Positions 51,738 through 60,452 of a stretch of DNA of 64,000 nucleotides are shown piece by piece (position 1 is the first letter of the stretch; every line of letters begins with the position of its first letter). The stretch spans positions 310,001 to 374,000 of the forward strand of contig NZ_CAJYVQ010000012.1 of assembly GCF_913778665.1 (NCBI RefSeq). Direction: 5' to 3'. The position numbers and the translations under genes are program-made. The notes under the pieces were generated by a model that saw only the letters and a list, made by a program, of their open reading frames with translations, was not told where the DNA came from and did no database searches. The stretch comes from an uncultured Stenotrophomonas sp. (GTDB taxonomy: Bacteria; Pseudomonadota; Gammaproteobacteria; Xanthomonadales; Xanthomonadaceae).

Positions 51738-52772
51738 ATGGATTCCCTGACCCAGATCGTGCTCGGCGGCGCCGTCGCTGCTGCCATCGCTCCGCCCGGC
51801 CATCGCCGCGCGGCCCTGCTGGCCGGTGCCGCACTCGGTACCTTGCCGGACCTCGATGCGCTGTGGCTCGGCTTCAATGCCGCCGACCCGGTGGCCAACA
51901 TGACCGAACACCGCAGCTTCAGCCATTCGCTGCTGGTGTTGCCCTGGTTGGCCGCAGTGATCTGGTGGTTGTTCAAGCGCTTCGGCAACGGCCGGGTCGC
52001 GCAGTCGCCGCTGCGCTGGTTCTGGGCGATCCAGCTGGCCCTGGTCACCCACCCGGTGCTGGATGCATTCACCGTCTACGGCACCCAGCTGTGGTGGCCG
52101 TTGCGGCCCCACCCGACCATGGGCTCCAGCGTGTTCATCATCGACCCTGCCTACACGGTGTGGCTGCTGCTGGGCTGCGTAGTGGCCTGGTTCGGTCGTG
52201 CGCGGCCGTGGGCGGGCAAAGCGCTGGGCGTTGCGCTGCTGCTCAGCAGCGGCTACCTGGGCTGGGGCCTGGTTGCCAAGGCGCAGGTCGACCGCGCCGC
52301 GCAACAGAGCCTGGCCGCGATGGGGCTGGGCGACGCCCCGCGCTTCTCGGTGCCGATGCCGTTCAACACGCTGCTGTGGCGGGTGGTGGCGATGACCCCG
52401 AACGGCTACGTGGTGGCCGACCGCTCGCTGGTGGCCGACCACGGCCCGATGCGGTTCGAAGGTCATCCGTCCAACGTGCAGGCACTGCGTGAGGCGCAGG
52501 CGATTCCGGCGGTGCAGCGCCTGCAGTGGTTCAACCGCGGCTTCATGCGCGCGCAGGTCGTGGACGGGCGCCTGGTGCTGAGTGATCTGCGCATGGGCCT
52601 GGAACCGGATTACACCTTCAACTTCGCCGTGGCCGAACAGGTGGACGGGCAGTGGCGGGCGGTCATGCCCGAGCAGCTGCGGGTGGACTACAGCAGCCCG
52701 GCTGCGCGCGCCGACGTCGGGCGCCGGCTTGCCGCGATGTGGCAGCGGATCTGGCATGCACCCGAACAGTAG
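51738..52772 (+). CDS. YdjM-type (DUF457) membrane metal-dependent hydrolase
   Basis: 344 residues. It begins MDSLTQIVLGGAVAAAI, has GTLPDLDALWLG, HRSFSHSLLVLP and THPVLDAFTVYGTQLWWPL, the His/Asp pattern of the family, with about five membrane segments in the first 180 residues. A soluble C-terminal part of about 160 residues follows (PNGYVVADRSLV, LSDLRMGLEPDYTFNF). Longer than the family member at 4283-4864. Its stop codon TAG is the last three bases of the GTAG head of a SMAG element. Confidence 0.85.
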   Translation: MDSLTQIVLGGAVAAAIAPPGHRRAALLAGAALGTLPDLDALWLGFNAADPVANMTEHRSFSHSLLVLPWLAAVIWWLFKRFGNGRVAQSPLRWFWAIQLALVTHPVLDAFTVYGTQLWWPLRPHPTMGSSVFIIDPAYTVWLLLGCVVAWFGRARPWAGKALGVALLLSSGYLGWGLVAKAQVDRAAQQSLAAMGLGDAPRFSVPMPFNTLLWRVVAMTPNGYVVADRSLVADHGPMRFEGHPSNVQALREAQAIPAVQRLQWFNRGFMRAQVVDGRLVLSDLRMGLEPDYTFNFAVAEQVDGQWRAVMPEQLRVDYSSPAARADVGRRLAAMWQRIWHAPEQ

Positions 52773-52826
52773 ATCCCCGCCACGCGTGGATGGCGCGGGC
52801 AACGGCCACGCAGGGCGTGGCTCTAC
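52769..52826. repeat. SMAG inverted dimer that supplies the stop codons of both flanking genes
   Basis: GTAG at 52769-52772 contains the TAG stop of the plus-strand YdjM-type gene. CTAC at 52823-52826 contains, on the other strand, the TAG stop of the convergent glycosyltransferase. Stems ATCC..CGTGGAT and GCCACGC-AGG-GCGTGGC lie between. Confidence 0.85.
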
Positions 52827-53830
52827 TGCGGAGGGTTCAGCTTGATCGAACGGTTGAGCACCTGGCGCGGCACGTTCGCGATGTCGAAGCCAACGAAGGC
52901 CAGCAGGAACTGCAGCCCGGAGATCAGCGCGACCATCGCGATCATGATCGTGCCCACCGGCGTGGCCACATCGGCCTGCGCCGACCGCACCCAGTGATAC
53001 AGCCCGAACAACCCGCCGAAGGCGAGCAGGCTGCTGCCGGCGATCAGTTCCAGCGAGGCGATGCTGAGATCACGCAGGAAATAGTTGTAGGCAATGCGCT
53101 TGAGCGTGTTGCGCAGGTGCTTGAAGGTGAACTCACCCAGGATGCGGCTGATCCGGAGGTTGCTGGTCTCGTCGCCGTAGTGCGCATCCATCGCCACATC
53201 CTGCACCACGGCGCGCACGGTGTTCAGGCGGAACAGCATGTCGGTCTCGAAGAAGTAGCGGTCGCTGACCGCATCGAGCTTGAGGTGGCTGGCGACCTTG
53301 GCATGGATGGCGGTGTAGCCGTTGGTCGGGTCGAACACTTGCCAGTACCCGGAGGAGGCCTTGGTCATGAAGGACAGCAGCAGGTTGCCCAGCCGTCGCA
53401 CCGGGGGCATGCGGCGGATGTGGGTCAGGTTCCAGAAGCGGTTGCCCTTGGTGTAGTCGGCGTGGCCGTCGGCGATCGGCGCGACGAAGTCCATCAGCAG
53501 TGCCGGGTCCATCTGCCCATCGCCATCGACCTTGACCAGGATGTCCATGCCATCGGCGATCGCCGCGCGGTACCCGGTCTTGATGGCTCCGCCGACGCCG
53601 CGGTTGTGCGGATGGAACAGCACGGTGACACGCGGATCATTCGATTCGGCCTGGATCAGTCGGCCGCTGCCATCGGGGCAGGCGTCGTCCACGCAGTAGA
53701 TCGCCGTCACCATCGGGTCGATCGCGGCCAGCACCGACAGTACCTGCCGGGTCACCCTGTAGCAGGGAATGACCACGGCGATCCGGGGTTCGGCGGGGAC
53801 GGCCGGTGAGAGGGGCGAGATCGGCGTCAT
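52823..53830 (-). CDS. GtrB-like family-2 glycosyltransferase with two C-terminal membrane helices
   Basis: 335 residues. GT-A domain with AVVIPCYRVTRQVLSVL, VDDACPDGSG, RGVGGAIKTGYRAA and the DXD-type KVDGDGQMDP; TNGYTAIHAKV and DRYFFETDMLFRL follow. Two membrane helices lie at about 262-282 and 295-320. This is the layout of GtrB/DPM1-type enzymes that move a sugar onto undecaprenyl or dolichyl phosphate. It overlaps the upstream polytopic gene by 4 nt. No GtrA-type flippase is present nearby. Confidence 0.82.
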   Translation of the reverse strand: MTPISPLSPAVPAEPRIAVVIPCYRVTRQVLSVLAAIDPMVTAIYCVDDACPDGSGRLIQAESNDPRVTVLFHPHNRGVGGAIKTGYRAAIADGMDILVKVDGDGQMDPALLMDFVAPIADGHADYTKGNRFWNLTHIRRMPPVRRLGNLLLSFMTKASSGYWQVFDPTNGYTAIHAKVASHLKLDAVSDRYFFETDMLFRLNTVRAVVQDVAMDAHYGDETSNLRISRILGEFTFKHLRNTLKRIAYNYFLRDLSIASLELIAGSSLLAFGGLFGLYHWVRSAQADVATPVGTIMIAMVALISGLQFLLAFVGFDIANVPRQVLNRSIKLNPPQ

Positions 53831-55653
53831 GGCGCAGGGTCTGCCAGCAGGGCGTTCGCCGGCACCTCGACCAGATCTCCCTGCAGCACCTGCGGCGCTT
53901 TGCCGTCGGCTGCGACGGTGATGTGGTGGTACCGGTTGAAAATGAAGTTGAACTGCTCGTCGGGCAAGGACGGGAAGTAGCGGCGGAAGTAGTCCAGCTG
54001 TGGCAGGTACAGCACGTGGTTCACGGCGGGAATGCCAACGCCGGGGAGCAGGCCGCCGAATCCTCCCGGGGCGACCAGCACGCCTTCACTGGTGGTGCGT
54101 GCCCCGCGCGTCTGCATCGCCTGCAGCACGGCGGCGCGGTCCATCGCGAAGATCGGGCCGGCCGGCTGTACCGGATTGAACAGGCCGTTGCCCAGCAGGT
54201 TGGCCAGCGCGGCCGTGGCCAGCACCAGGCTGGCGGCGTGCACCGGCAGGCGCGGGCGCCGCGCGGTGACGGCGAGTGCGGCCAGGCATAGGTAGGGGAT
54301 GGCATCGGCGGCACTGTGCAGGCGGCTGAACTGGCCTTCGCCGAACAGGAACTTGGCCAGGCTGCCCGTGACCAGCAGCGCGGCCAGCAACAGCAGCCGC
54401 CACCGCTGCAGGCGGACGCCACACTGCACCAGGATCATCGCGCACCCGATGTTGAGCAGCAGGCCGAAGGCGAGCAGTGCCCGTGCGGGCGGCACCATCG
54501 ACAGGCCGGTGAGCTGGCCGACCACGACCGGCACGGGCAGGAAGATCCAGCAGGCGATCAACAGCAGGCCAGCGGCCAGGATCAGCAGCGAGCTGCGGTG
54601 GCTGCGGGTCCATCCGCGCAGGCGAGCGCCATCGGCCAGCACCAGGGTGAACAGCGGCAGCAGGCTGCCGAGCACGGCGATCTCGCAGTCGTTGGAAGCC
54701 TTGAACATCGGCAGCGGCGCGAACCGGTAGGTCATCAGATTCGGGAAGGCATGCGCGAGCAGCGAGATCAGCCCGACTCCGCCTCCAGCGCTCTGGCGCT
54801 GGCCCGGGTACACGGTGTTGCGCACGATCGGGATGATGTCGTGGAAGTAACCGACGAACATCGCCAGCGCGATCGCGCCGGCGACGGCAGCATCGACAAG
54901 GCGTGCGAGGCTGATGGCATCGCGGCGGAACGCCAGCACCAGCACCGCCAGCACAAGCACCGAGGAGATGATGAAGGGCGGGTAGGACACCGCGAGCAGC
55001 CACGCGGTCAATGCATAGGCACTGACCGCGATGCGCAGCCAGCGACGGCGGATGCCCAGCCAGGCCACGGCCGCCCAGGGCGCCAGGGCGAAGGCGCCGG
55101 CATTGCTGGTCCACCAGACCTGCACGAATGGGGCGAACAACAGCGTGGCCGAAACCAGCACTGCAGCCACTACCGGCATCCGCAGCTGGCGCAGGAACAG
55201 GGCCCAGCCGCACAGGAAGGCCATGGCCATGAACAGGAAGAAGAACGAGTAGGCGTTCGCCGCGGGCAGCACGAAGAAGGCCCAGTGGTAGGGCTTGAAC
55301 AGCAGCCCCCAGTCACGCAGCGGCAACGCCTGGAAGGTACGCAGCGCTTCGTGGTAGGCCGAATGCGCATTGACCTGGCCGAAGTCGTTGTTGACCGCGA
55401 TCTGGATGTACGGCGTGAACACCATCCATTCGTCGGTGCGGATGTAACGGGCGCTACCGAGCAGCGGTTGCTGAGGCGCCAGGCCCAAGTACTCGTAGGC
55501 CAGCGAGTAGGACGAAGGCGTCAGTGCAAACCCGACATAGAGGACGCACAGCAGCGCGACGATCGCGACAAGCAGGCGCGCCTGGCCACGGCCAAGTCCG
55601 CCCGGTTGGTCCGGAGTGTGGGCAGGGAAAGGCATTCGGCCGCTATCACTCAT
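53827..55653 (-). CDS. Polytopic membrane protein, probable GT-C glycosyltransferase
   Basis: 608 residues with about eleven to thirteen membrane segments and a soluble C-terminal domain of about 100 residues (PQLDYFRRYFPSLPDEQFNF). The first large loop contains RYIRTDEWMVFTPY, with adjacent acidic residues placed as in GT-C enzymes that use lipid-phosphate sugars. I recognise no named family. Because the next gene encodes a GtrB-like enzyme and the two overlap, it is a good candidate for the transferase that adds the lipid-carried sugar to a surface glycan. ATG 55653 chosen; 55677 and 55632 are also in frame. Confidence 0.65.
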   Translation of the reverse strand: MSDSGRMPFPAHTPDQPGGLGRGQARLLVAIVALLCVLYVGFALTPSSYSLAYEYLGLAPQQPLLGSARYIRTDEWMVFTPYIQIAVNNDFGQVNAHSAYHEALRTFQALPLRDWGLLFKPYHWAFFVLPAANAYSFFFLFMAMAFLCGWALFLRQLRMPVVAAVLVSATLLFAPFVQVWWTSNAGAFALAPWAAVAWLGIRRRWLRIAVSAYALTAWLLAVSYPPFIISSVLVLAVLVLAFRRDAISLARLVDAAVAGAIALAMFVGYFHDIIPIVRNTVYPGQRQSAGGGVGLISLLAHAFPNLMTYRFAPLPMFKASNDCEIAVLGSLLPLFTLVLADGARLRGWTRSHRSSLLILAAGLLLIACWIFLPVPVVVGQLTGLSMVPPARALLAFGLLLNIGCAMILVQCGVRLQRWRLLLLAALLVTGSLAKFLFGEGQFSRLHSAADAIPYLCLAALAVTARRPRLPVHAASLVLATAALANLLGNGLFNPVQPAGPIFAMDRAAVLQAMQTRGARTTSEGVLVAPGGFGGLLPGVGIPAVNHVLYLPQLDYFRRYFPSLPDEQFNFIFNRYHHITVAADGKAPQVLQGDLVEVPANALLADPAP

Positions 55654-55804
55654 CTTGCGCTCGCAGGTCAGGTCCATCCGTGCGCACAGGCCCACGTGCC
55701 GATGCGCAGCTGCCGCTCGGAGTGAGGTCCCGGTATGCGCCGTTCCAGGACCGGGACGGCCAGATTCTAGCGGGTTGCCCGGGTTGATGCCGGGTTGCCC
55801 GACC

Positions 55805-56632
55805 TCAGTACACGGTCGCGCGACCCTGCACGAACGAGTAGAAGAACACCGCGTTGGGATCGTTCTGCACCAGGCGGAACTCACGGCGCATTCCTTCCAC
55901 GGTGTCCTCGTCCACCGTGCCGGCCTGCAGCAGCTGATCGGCCGCCGACAGCAGCAGCTGTTCCCAGAACGCGATCATGGTCTTGCGTCGCGCCGGTTCG
56001 CGGTTGTCCAGATGGATCGTCTTGATCTCGGTATGCACGTCGCGGAAGCCACCGGCCAGCAGCAGGTTGCCCAGCTTGGCGCCCACGAACGGGTCGCCGC
56101 CATGGTCGTACTGGAAGTCGTTGAAGGCCATCCAGTAGCGCCAGATATGCGGCGAGTACGGATCAAGCAGGAACGAGGCATTCATCACCTCGGTGATGTA
56201 CACCGGCGACCCCGGGGCCAGCACGCGGCGTACTTCGCTGAGCACGCGTGCCGGCGACGGGACGTGTTCCAGCACCCAGCACAGGAACGCCGCGTCGAAG
56301 CTGCGTGCCTCGAACGGCAGTTCACCGGCGTCGGCCTGCTGCAGGGTGTAGCGGTCACTGCACCACGGCGTACGCGCCAGGTTTTCGCGTGCAGTGGCCA
56401 GCTGGGTCTCGCTCAGGTCCACGCCGGTCACGTGCAGCTCGGGGAAGCGGCGCAGCAGGATCTCGGTCTGCGCACCGACACCACTGCCCACTTCCAGCAG
56501 CCGGCGCGCGCCGCTGTAGTCGATCTGGCCGAAGATGGTCGATTCCAGAAGCCGGGCCTGGGTCATCAGGCGCTGCTGTTCGGTGCCGGAGAAGCCGTGC
56601 AGGTAGGTCGGGGAAAAGATCGGCGGGGTCAT
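55805..56632 (-). CDS. Class I AdoMet-dependent methyltransferase
   Basis: 275 residues. Motif I is LLEVGSGVGAQTEILL (about 46-61), motif II VTGVDLSETQL, then DAAFLCWVLEHVPSPARVL and RRVLAPGSPVYITEV. A Methyltransf_11/25-type fold. The acceptor is unknown; position beside the glycosyltransferase pair may suggest a glycan or lipid. Spacing of about 150 nt to the GT-C-like gene allows a shared transcript. Confidence 0.8.
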   Translation of the reverse strand: MTPPIFSPTYLHGFSGTEQQRLMTQARLLESTIFGQIDYSGARRLLEVGSGVGAQTEILLRRFPELHVTGVDLSETQLATARENLARTPWCSDRYTLQQADAGELPFEARSFDAAFLCWVLEHVPSPARVLSEVRRVLAPGSPVYITEVMNASFLLDPYSPHIWRYWMAFNDFQYDHGGDPFVGAKLGNLLLAGGFRDVHTEIKTIHLDNREPARRKTMIAFWEQLLLSAADQLLQAGTVDEDTVEGMRREFRLVQNDPNAVFFYSFVQGRATVY

Positions 56633-56722
56633 GGGGGCGGACTCTGGGGCGTTGAGCGTGATCGAGGAAATAGCGCTACGAAGCTGGGCGGTCGAGCACG
56701 CTCGAGGCGGTGATGGGTTCGG

Positions 56723-57718
56723 TCAGGCCGCCGAAGACAGCGCTGGTTCGCCGGCGATCAAGCGATCGAAATACTCGGTGGTCAGCGCAATCTGGCTTTG
56801 CGGGTCCTCGGCGCGGTTGACCACGGCACGGAAGGCGGCGTTTTCCGGCCGGTCCTTGGCGTACCAGCCCAGGTGCTTGCGCGCGATGCGCACGCCCTGC
56901 GGCTCGCCGTAGAACGCGTGCAGCGCATGCAGGTGGCCGAGCAGGATGTCGCGCACTTCGGCCAGCGACGGTGGCGGCAGTTCCTCGCCGGTGGCCAGGT
57001 AGTGCGCTACCTCGCGGAAGATCCACGGCCGGCCTTGCGCCGAGCGGCCGATCATCACCGCGTCCACGCTGGTCTGCTTCAGCACGAAGGCGGCTTTCTG
57101 CGGCGAGTCGATGTCGCCGTTGGCGATCACCGGTATGCGCAGCGCGGCCTTGATCTCGCCGATCGTGGCGTACTCGGCCTGGCCGGTGTAGTGCTGGTCG
57201 CGGGTACGGCCATGCACGGCCAGCGCGGCAATGCCGCTGTCTTCGGCAATGCGGGCAATGACCGGGCCATTGCGGTGGTCGCAGTCCCAGCCGGTTCGGA
57301 TCTTCAGGGTGACCGGCACGTCCACCGCGTTGACCACCGCCGCCAGGATGCGCGACACCAGCTGCTCGTCGCGCATCAGTGCCGAGCCGGCCCAGGCGTT
57401 GCACACCTTCTTGGCCGGGCAGCCCATGTTGATATCGATGATCTGGGCGCCGTGGTCGACGTTGTAGCGCGCCGCCTCGGCCAGCTGCTGCGGCTCGGTG
57501 CCGGCGATCTGCACGCTGATCGGCGCTGGCTCGCCGGCATGGTCCATGCGGTGGATCGACTTGCGCGTGTTCCAGAAGCGCGGGTCGCTGATGGTCATTT
57601 CCGAGGCGGCCAGGCCCGCGCCCAGCCGTTTGCACAGCAGGCGGAAGGGCTTGTCGGTGACGCCTGCCATGGGCGCCAGCACGACGTTGGGGGCAATGGT
57701 GTAAGGGCCGATCTGCAT
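56723..57718 (-). CDS. dusB: tRNA-dihydrouridine synthase B
   Basis: 331 residues from ATG 57718. FMN barrel with IAPNVVLAPMAGVTDKPFR, IDINMGCPAKKVCNAWAGSALM including the catalytic Cys, KIRTGWD, VHGRTRDQHYTG and VIANGDI, then VMIGRSAQGRPW. It reduces uridine in the tRNA D-loop. No fis gene follows it here (in enterobacteria fis lies downstream of dusB); its downstream neighbour is the methyltransferase gene. Confidence 0.94.
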   Translation of the reverse strand: MQIGPYTIAPNVVLAPMAGVTDKPFRLLCKRLGAGLAASEMTISDPRFWNTRKSIHRMDHAGEPAPISVQIAGTEPQQLAEAARYNVDHGAQIIDINMGCPAKKVCNAWAGSALMRDEQLVSRILAAVVNAVDVPVTLKIRTGWDCDHRNGPVIARIAEDSGIAALAVHGRTRDQHYTGQAEYATIGEIKAALRIPVIANGDIDSPQKAAFVLKQTSVDAVMIGRSAQGRPWIFREVAHYLATGEELPPPSLAEVRDILLGHLHALHAFYGEPQGVRIARKHLGWYAKDRPENAAFRAVVNRAEDPQSQIALTTEYFDRLIAGEPALSSAA

Positions 57719-57729
57719 GCCCCCATTGT

Positions 57730-57969
57730 AGAGCGCGGGCGTTGACACGGTGGTGTCGGCGGCCCCCGGGTTCAGGCCGATCGGCTCCGATCTCATGCCG
57801 TACCGGCATCAGCAGATGCTTGAAGGTTGCTTCCGCCGCCCCCAAAGGCGGGCCATGGTGGCCGGCTGGCTGGGACGATAACGCGGATCCACGCCCTGCC
57901 TGGATGGAAGATCCACGAAAAAGCCCGGGCATCTGCATGCCCGGGCCTCTTCATCCACATGGCGTGGAT
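57730..57969. other. Intergenic region with decayed SMAG arms
   Basis: No gene. ATCCACGCC..TGGATGG near 57888-57906 and a CCACATGGCGTGGA piece near 57955-57967 are degraded SMAG-like arms around the rbsK terminator. Confidence 0.45.
57918..57946 (-). terminator. Rho-independent terminator of the rbsK operon
   Basis: Minus strand: GCCCGGGCAT-GCAG-ATGCCCGGGC followed by TTTTTCG. Confidence 0.88.
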
Positions 57970-58935
57970 TTACTTTGCTTCGGAATCGGCCGGGGTGAAG
58001 CGCGGCATGGCTGCAGCGGCGCCCTCCCTCTCGGTCGAGCGACCGGCGAACTGGTTGGCGAAGCGCACGTGGCGGGCGAACGGGGCTTCGGCCACCTGCG
58101 CCAGCGACGCGGCCAGCGCACCGTTGAAGGCGTCACCGGCACCGGTGGTGTCGATGGCCTGCACCTGCTCGGCACCCACGCGGTAGTACGGCTGGGTATC
58201 GCCGCGCAGGTTCTCGTCGGCATGCGAGACGAACACGCCCACCGAGCCCAGGGTCACCACCACCGTGCCGTTGCCGACCAGCTTGCGGCACAGCGCGTGC
58301 AGGCTGGCGCCATCCAGCGCGGCCACGTCGTTGGCATCCACGCGCTCACCCACGTGACGGCCGAGCAGGGCGGCGAACTCGGTCTCGTTCGGGGTGATCA
58401 CGTCGGCCAGCTTGAGCAGGCCGATGGTCGAGGGCGCGTCGGCCGGTGCGGTGTTGAGCACGGTGGTGACGCCGGCCTCGCGGGCCGTGGCCAGTGCCGC
58501 TTCAATGGTCTGCACCGGCGATTCCAGCTGCACCAGCACCACCTTGGCGGCGGTCAGCAGGGTTTTCTGCTGCTCCAGGAAGTCGGTGCTGAGCGCGGCG
58601 TTGGCGCCTGGGCCGATCACGATGGTGTTGCGACCGCGCGCGTCCACATAGATGCCGGCGGTGCCGGTCGGTTCGCTGCTGGCCTCGGCGATGAGTGCAA
58701 ATCCATCCTGCGCCGCCAGTTCGCGCGCGGTGGCGCCACCCGCGTCATCGCCCAGCGCGCACACGAAGTGCGTCCCGGCGCCGGCGCGGCAGGCGGCGAC
58801 GGCTTGGTTGAAGCCCTTGCCACCCGGGCCGGTGCTGTAGCGGCCGGCAATGGTCGCACCCGGTGCCGGCAGCGACTCGCACCGCCACACGTGATCGACA
58901 TTGAAGGAACCGACGACAACGACACTGCTGCTCAT
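57970..58935 (-). CDS. rbsK: Ribokinase (PfkB family)
   Basis: 321 residues from ATG 58935. N-terminal VVVVGSFNVDHVWR, GPGGKGFNQAVAACRAG (PfkB signature 1 region) and the C-terminal DTTGAGDAFNGALAASL with the catalytic Asp of GAGD. It phosphorylates ribose or, less likely, a nucleoside. The nucleoside-transporter gene lies 25 nt upstream in the same direction, so the pair may salvage nucleosides and their ribose. The terminator at 57918 ends the operon. Confidence 0.85.
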   Translation of the reverse strand: MSSSVVVVGSFNVDHVWRCESLPAPGATIAGRYSTGPGGKGFNQAVAACRAGAGTHFVCALGDDAGGATARELAAQDGFALIAEASSEPTGTAGIYVDARGRNTIVIGPGANAALSTDFLEQQKTLLTAAKVVLVQLESPVQTIEAALATAREAGVTTVLNTAPADAPSTIGLLKLADVITPNETEFAALLGRHVGERVDANDVAALDGASLHALCRKLVGNGTVVVTLGSVGVFVSHADENLRGDTQPYYRVGAEQVQAIDTTGAGDAFNGALAASLAQVAEAPFARHVRFANQFAGRSTEREGAAAAMPRFTPADSEAK

Positions 58936-58960
58936 AGGAAATCTTTTCTCAACCAAGGGT

Positions 58961-60259
58961 TCAACTGAAGTGCGTCAGCACGCCGGCGATGGTTGCCGTC
59001 ATGAAGGTGGCAATGGTACCGCCCAGCACCGCGCGCAGGCCGAACTTGGCCAGGTCGTGGCGACGTTCCGGGGCCAGGCCACCGATGCCGCCGATCTGGA
59101 TCGCGATCGAGCTGAAGTTGGCAAAGCCGCACAGCGCATAGGTCGCAATCAGGCGGCCTTCATCGGACAGGGTCACGCCGGCGACCTGGCCGTTCACGAT
59201 CTGCGACAGCTCGGTGTAGGCCACGAACTCGTTGATCACGACCTTCTGGCCGATCAGCGAGCCGACGGTGGTGGCATCGGCCCATGGGGTGCCGATCACC
59301 CAGGCGATCGGGGCCAGCACGTAACCGAAGATGGTCGACAGGTTGGTCGGCTTGCCGATCATCGCGGCCAGGCCGGTGACATCACCGATCCAGGTCAGCG
59401 GGGCGTTCAGCAGCGCAATCAGGGCGATGAAGGCCAGCAGCATGGCGCCGATGTTCAGCGCCAGCTTCAGGCCATCACCGGCGCCGGCCGCCGCCGCGTC
59501 GATGATGTTGCTGGAGGTCTTCTCCACTTCCATCTTCACCGTGCCGCGGGTCAGCGGGGTGCCGGTTTCCGGAATCAGCAGCTTGGCCACGACCAGGGTG
59601 GCCGGCGCCGCCATGATGCTGGCTGCCAGCAGGTGCTTGGCGTAGAACGCCTGCTGCACCGGGTCGCCGCCGCCGAGCATGCCCACGTAGGCCGCCAGCA
59701 CGCCGCCAGCGATGTGCGCCATGCCGCCGATCATCATGGTCAGCAGCTCGGACTGGGTCATCCTGGCGATGTACGGGCGCACCGTAAGCGGCGCTTCGGT
59801 CTGGCCGATGAAGACGCTGGCGCAGACGCTGGTGGTCTCCGCGCCGGACACGCGCATCACCTTGGTGATCGCCCACGCCATCACGCGCACGATCGCCTGC
59901 ATGATGTTCAGGTGGTACATCACGCCCATCAGCGCCGAGAAGAAGATGATGGTCGGCAGCACCTGGAAGGCAAAGATGAAGCCGTAGTTCTTGGTGTCCA
60001 TCAACGAGCCGAAGATGAAGCCCGACCCCTCGTTGACGAAGCTCAGCACCTTGACGAAGCCGTGGCCCAGCGCGTCGAACACGTCGCGGCCGCCCGGCAC
60101 CAGGATCACCAGCGCCGCAAAGGCGATCTGCAGGGTGATACCGGTGGCAACCAGCTTCCAGTCAACCGCACGCTTGTTATTGGAAAACAACCAGGTGATG
60201 CCGATCAGCACCGCCAACCCGAACAGGCCGAAGCCGATCCTGCCCAAACCTTCGACCAT
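58961..60259 (-). CDS. Concentrative nucleoside transporter (NupC/CNT family)
   Basis: 432 residues with about ten membrane segments. Hallmarks are ETTSVCASVFIGQTEAPLTVRPYI and the later ADATTVGSLIGQKVVINEFVAYTEL and YALCGFANFSSIAIQIGGIGGLAP (seen as blocks around residues 140-165 and 315-400), the two re-entrant substrate sites of CNT symporters. It imports nucleosides with protons or sodium. First gene of the operon with rbsK. Confidence 0.92.
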   Translation of the reverse strand: MVEGLGRIGFGLFGLAVLIGITWLFSNNKRAVDWKLVATGITLQIAFAALVILVPGGRDVFDALGHGFVKVLSFVNEGSGFIFGSLMDTKNYGFIFAFQVLPTIIFFSALMGVMYHLNIMQAIVRVMAWAITKVMRVSGAETTSVCASVFIGQTEAPLTVRPYIARMTQSELLTMMIGGMAHIAGGVLAAYVGMLGGGDPVQQAFYAKHLLAASIMAAPATLVVAKLLIPETGTPLTRGTVKMEVEKTSSNIIDAAAAGAGDGLKLALNIGAMLLAFIALIALLNAPLTWIGDVTGLAAMIGKPTNLSTIFGYVLAPIAWVIGTPWADATTVGSLIGQKVVINEFVAYTELSQIVNGQVAGVTLSDEGRLIATYALCGFANFSSIAIQIGGIGGLAPERRHDLAKFGLRAVLGGTIATFMTATIAGVLTHFS

Positions 60260-60400
60260 GTGAGTGACTCCCCTGGGGCGTCGCGAAAAACGGGAAGCCT
60301 AGTGCAGGGCCGGGGCCGGGGCAAGGAAAAGCAGCGTGCACGCCCCCATCGGTACCGATCAGGCCAGCAACGGCAAGGGCTTGCGGCTGGCGGCGGCAGG

Positions 60401-60406
60401 TAGAAT
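60401..60406 (+). promoter_or_regulatory. Candidate -10 element for the aldo/keto reductase gene
   Basis: TAGAAT, the same hexamer as at rnpB, 47 nt upstream of the start. The best -35 (TTGCGG, 60381) is only 14 nt away, so support is weak. Confidence 0.3.
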
Positions 60407-60452
60407 GGGGCTCGATCCCGGCCCGGATGCGGGCCCGCAGCAGGAGATTTGC

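Noticed and set aside
47434-52826. CRISPR array
   Set aside because: The repeats are scattered, palindromic, in both orientations and without regular spacers; they are SMAG stem-loops.
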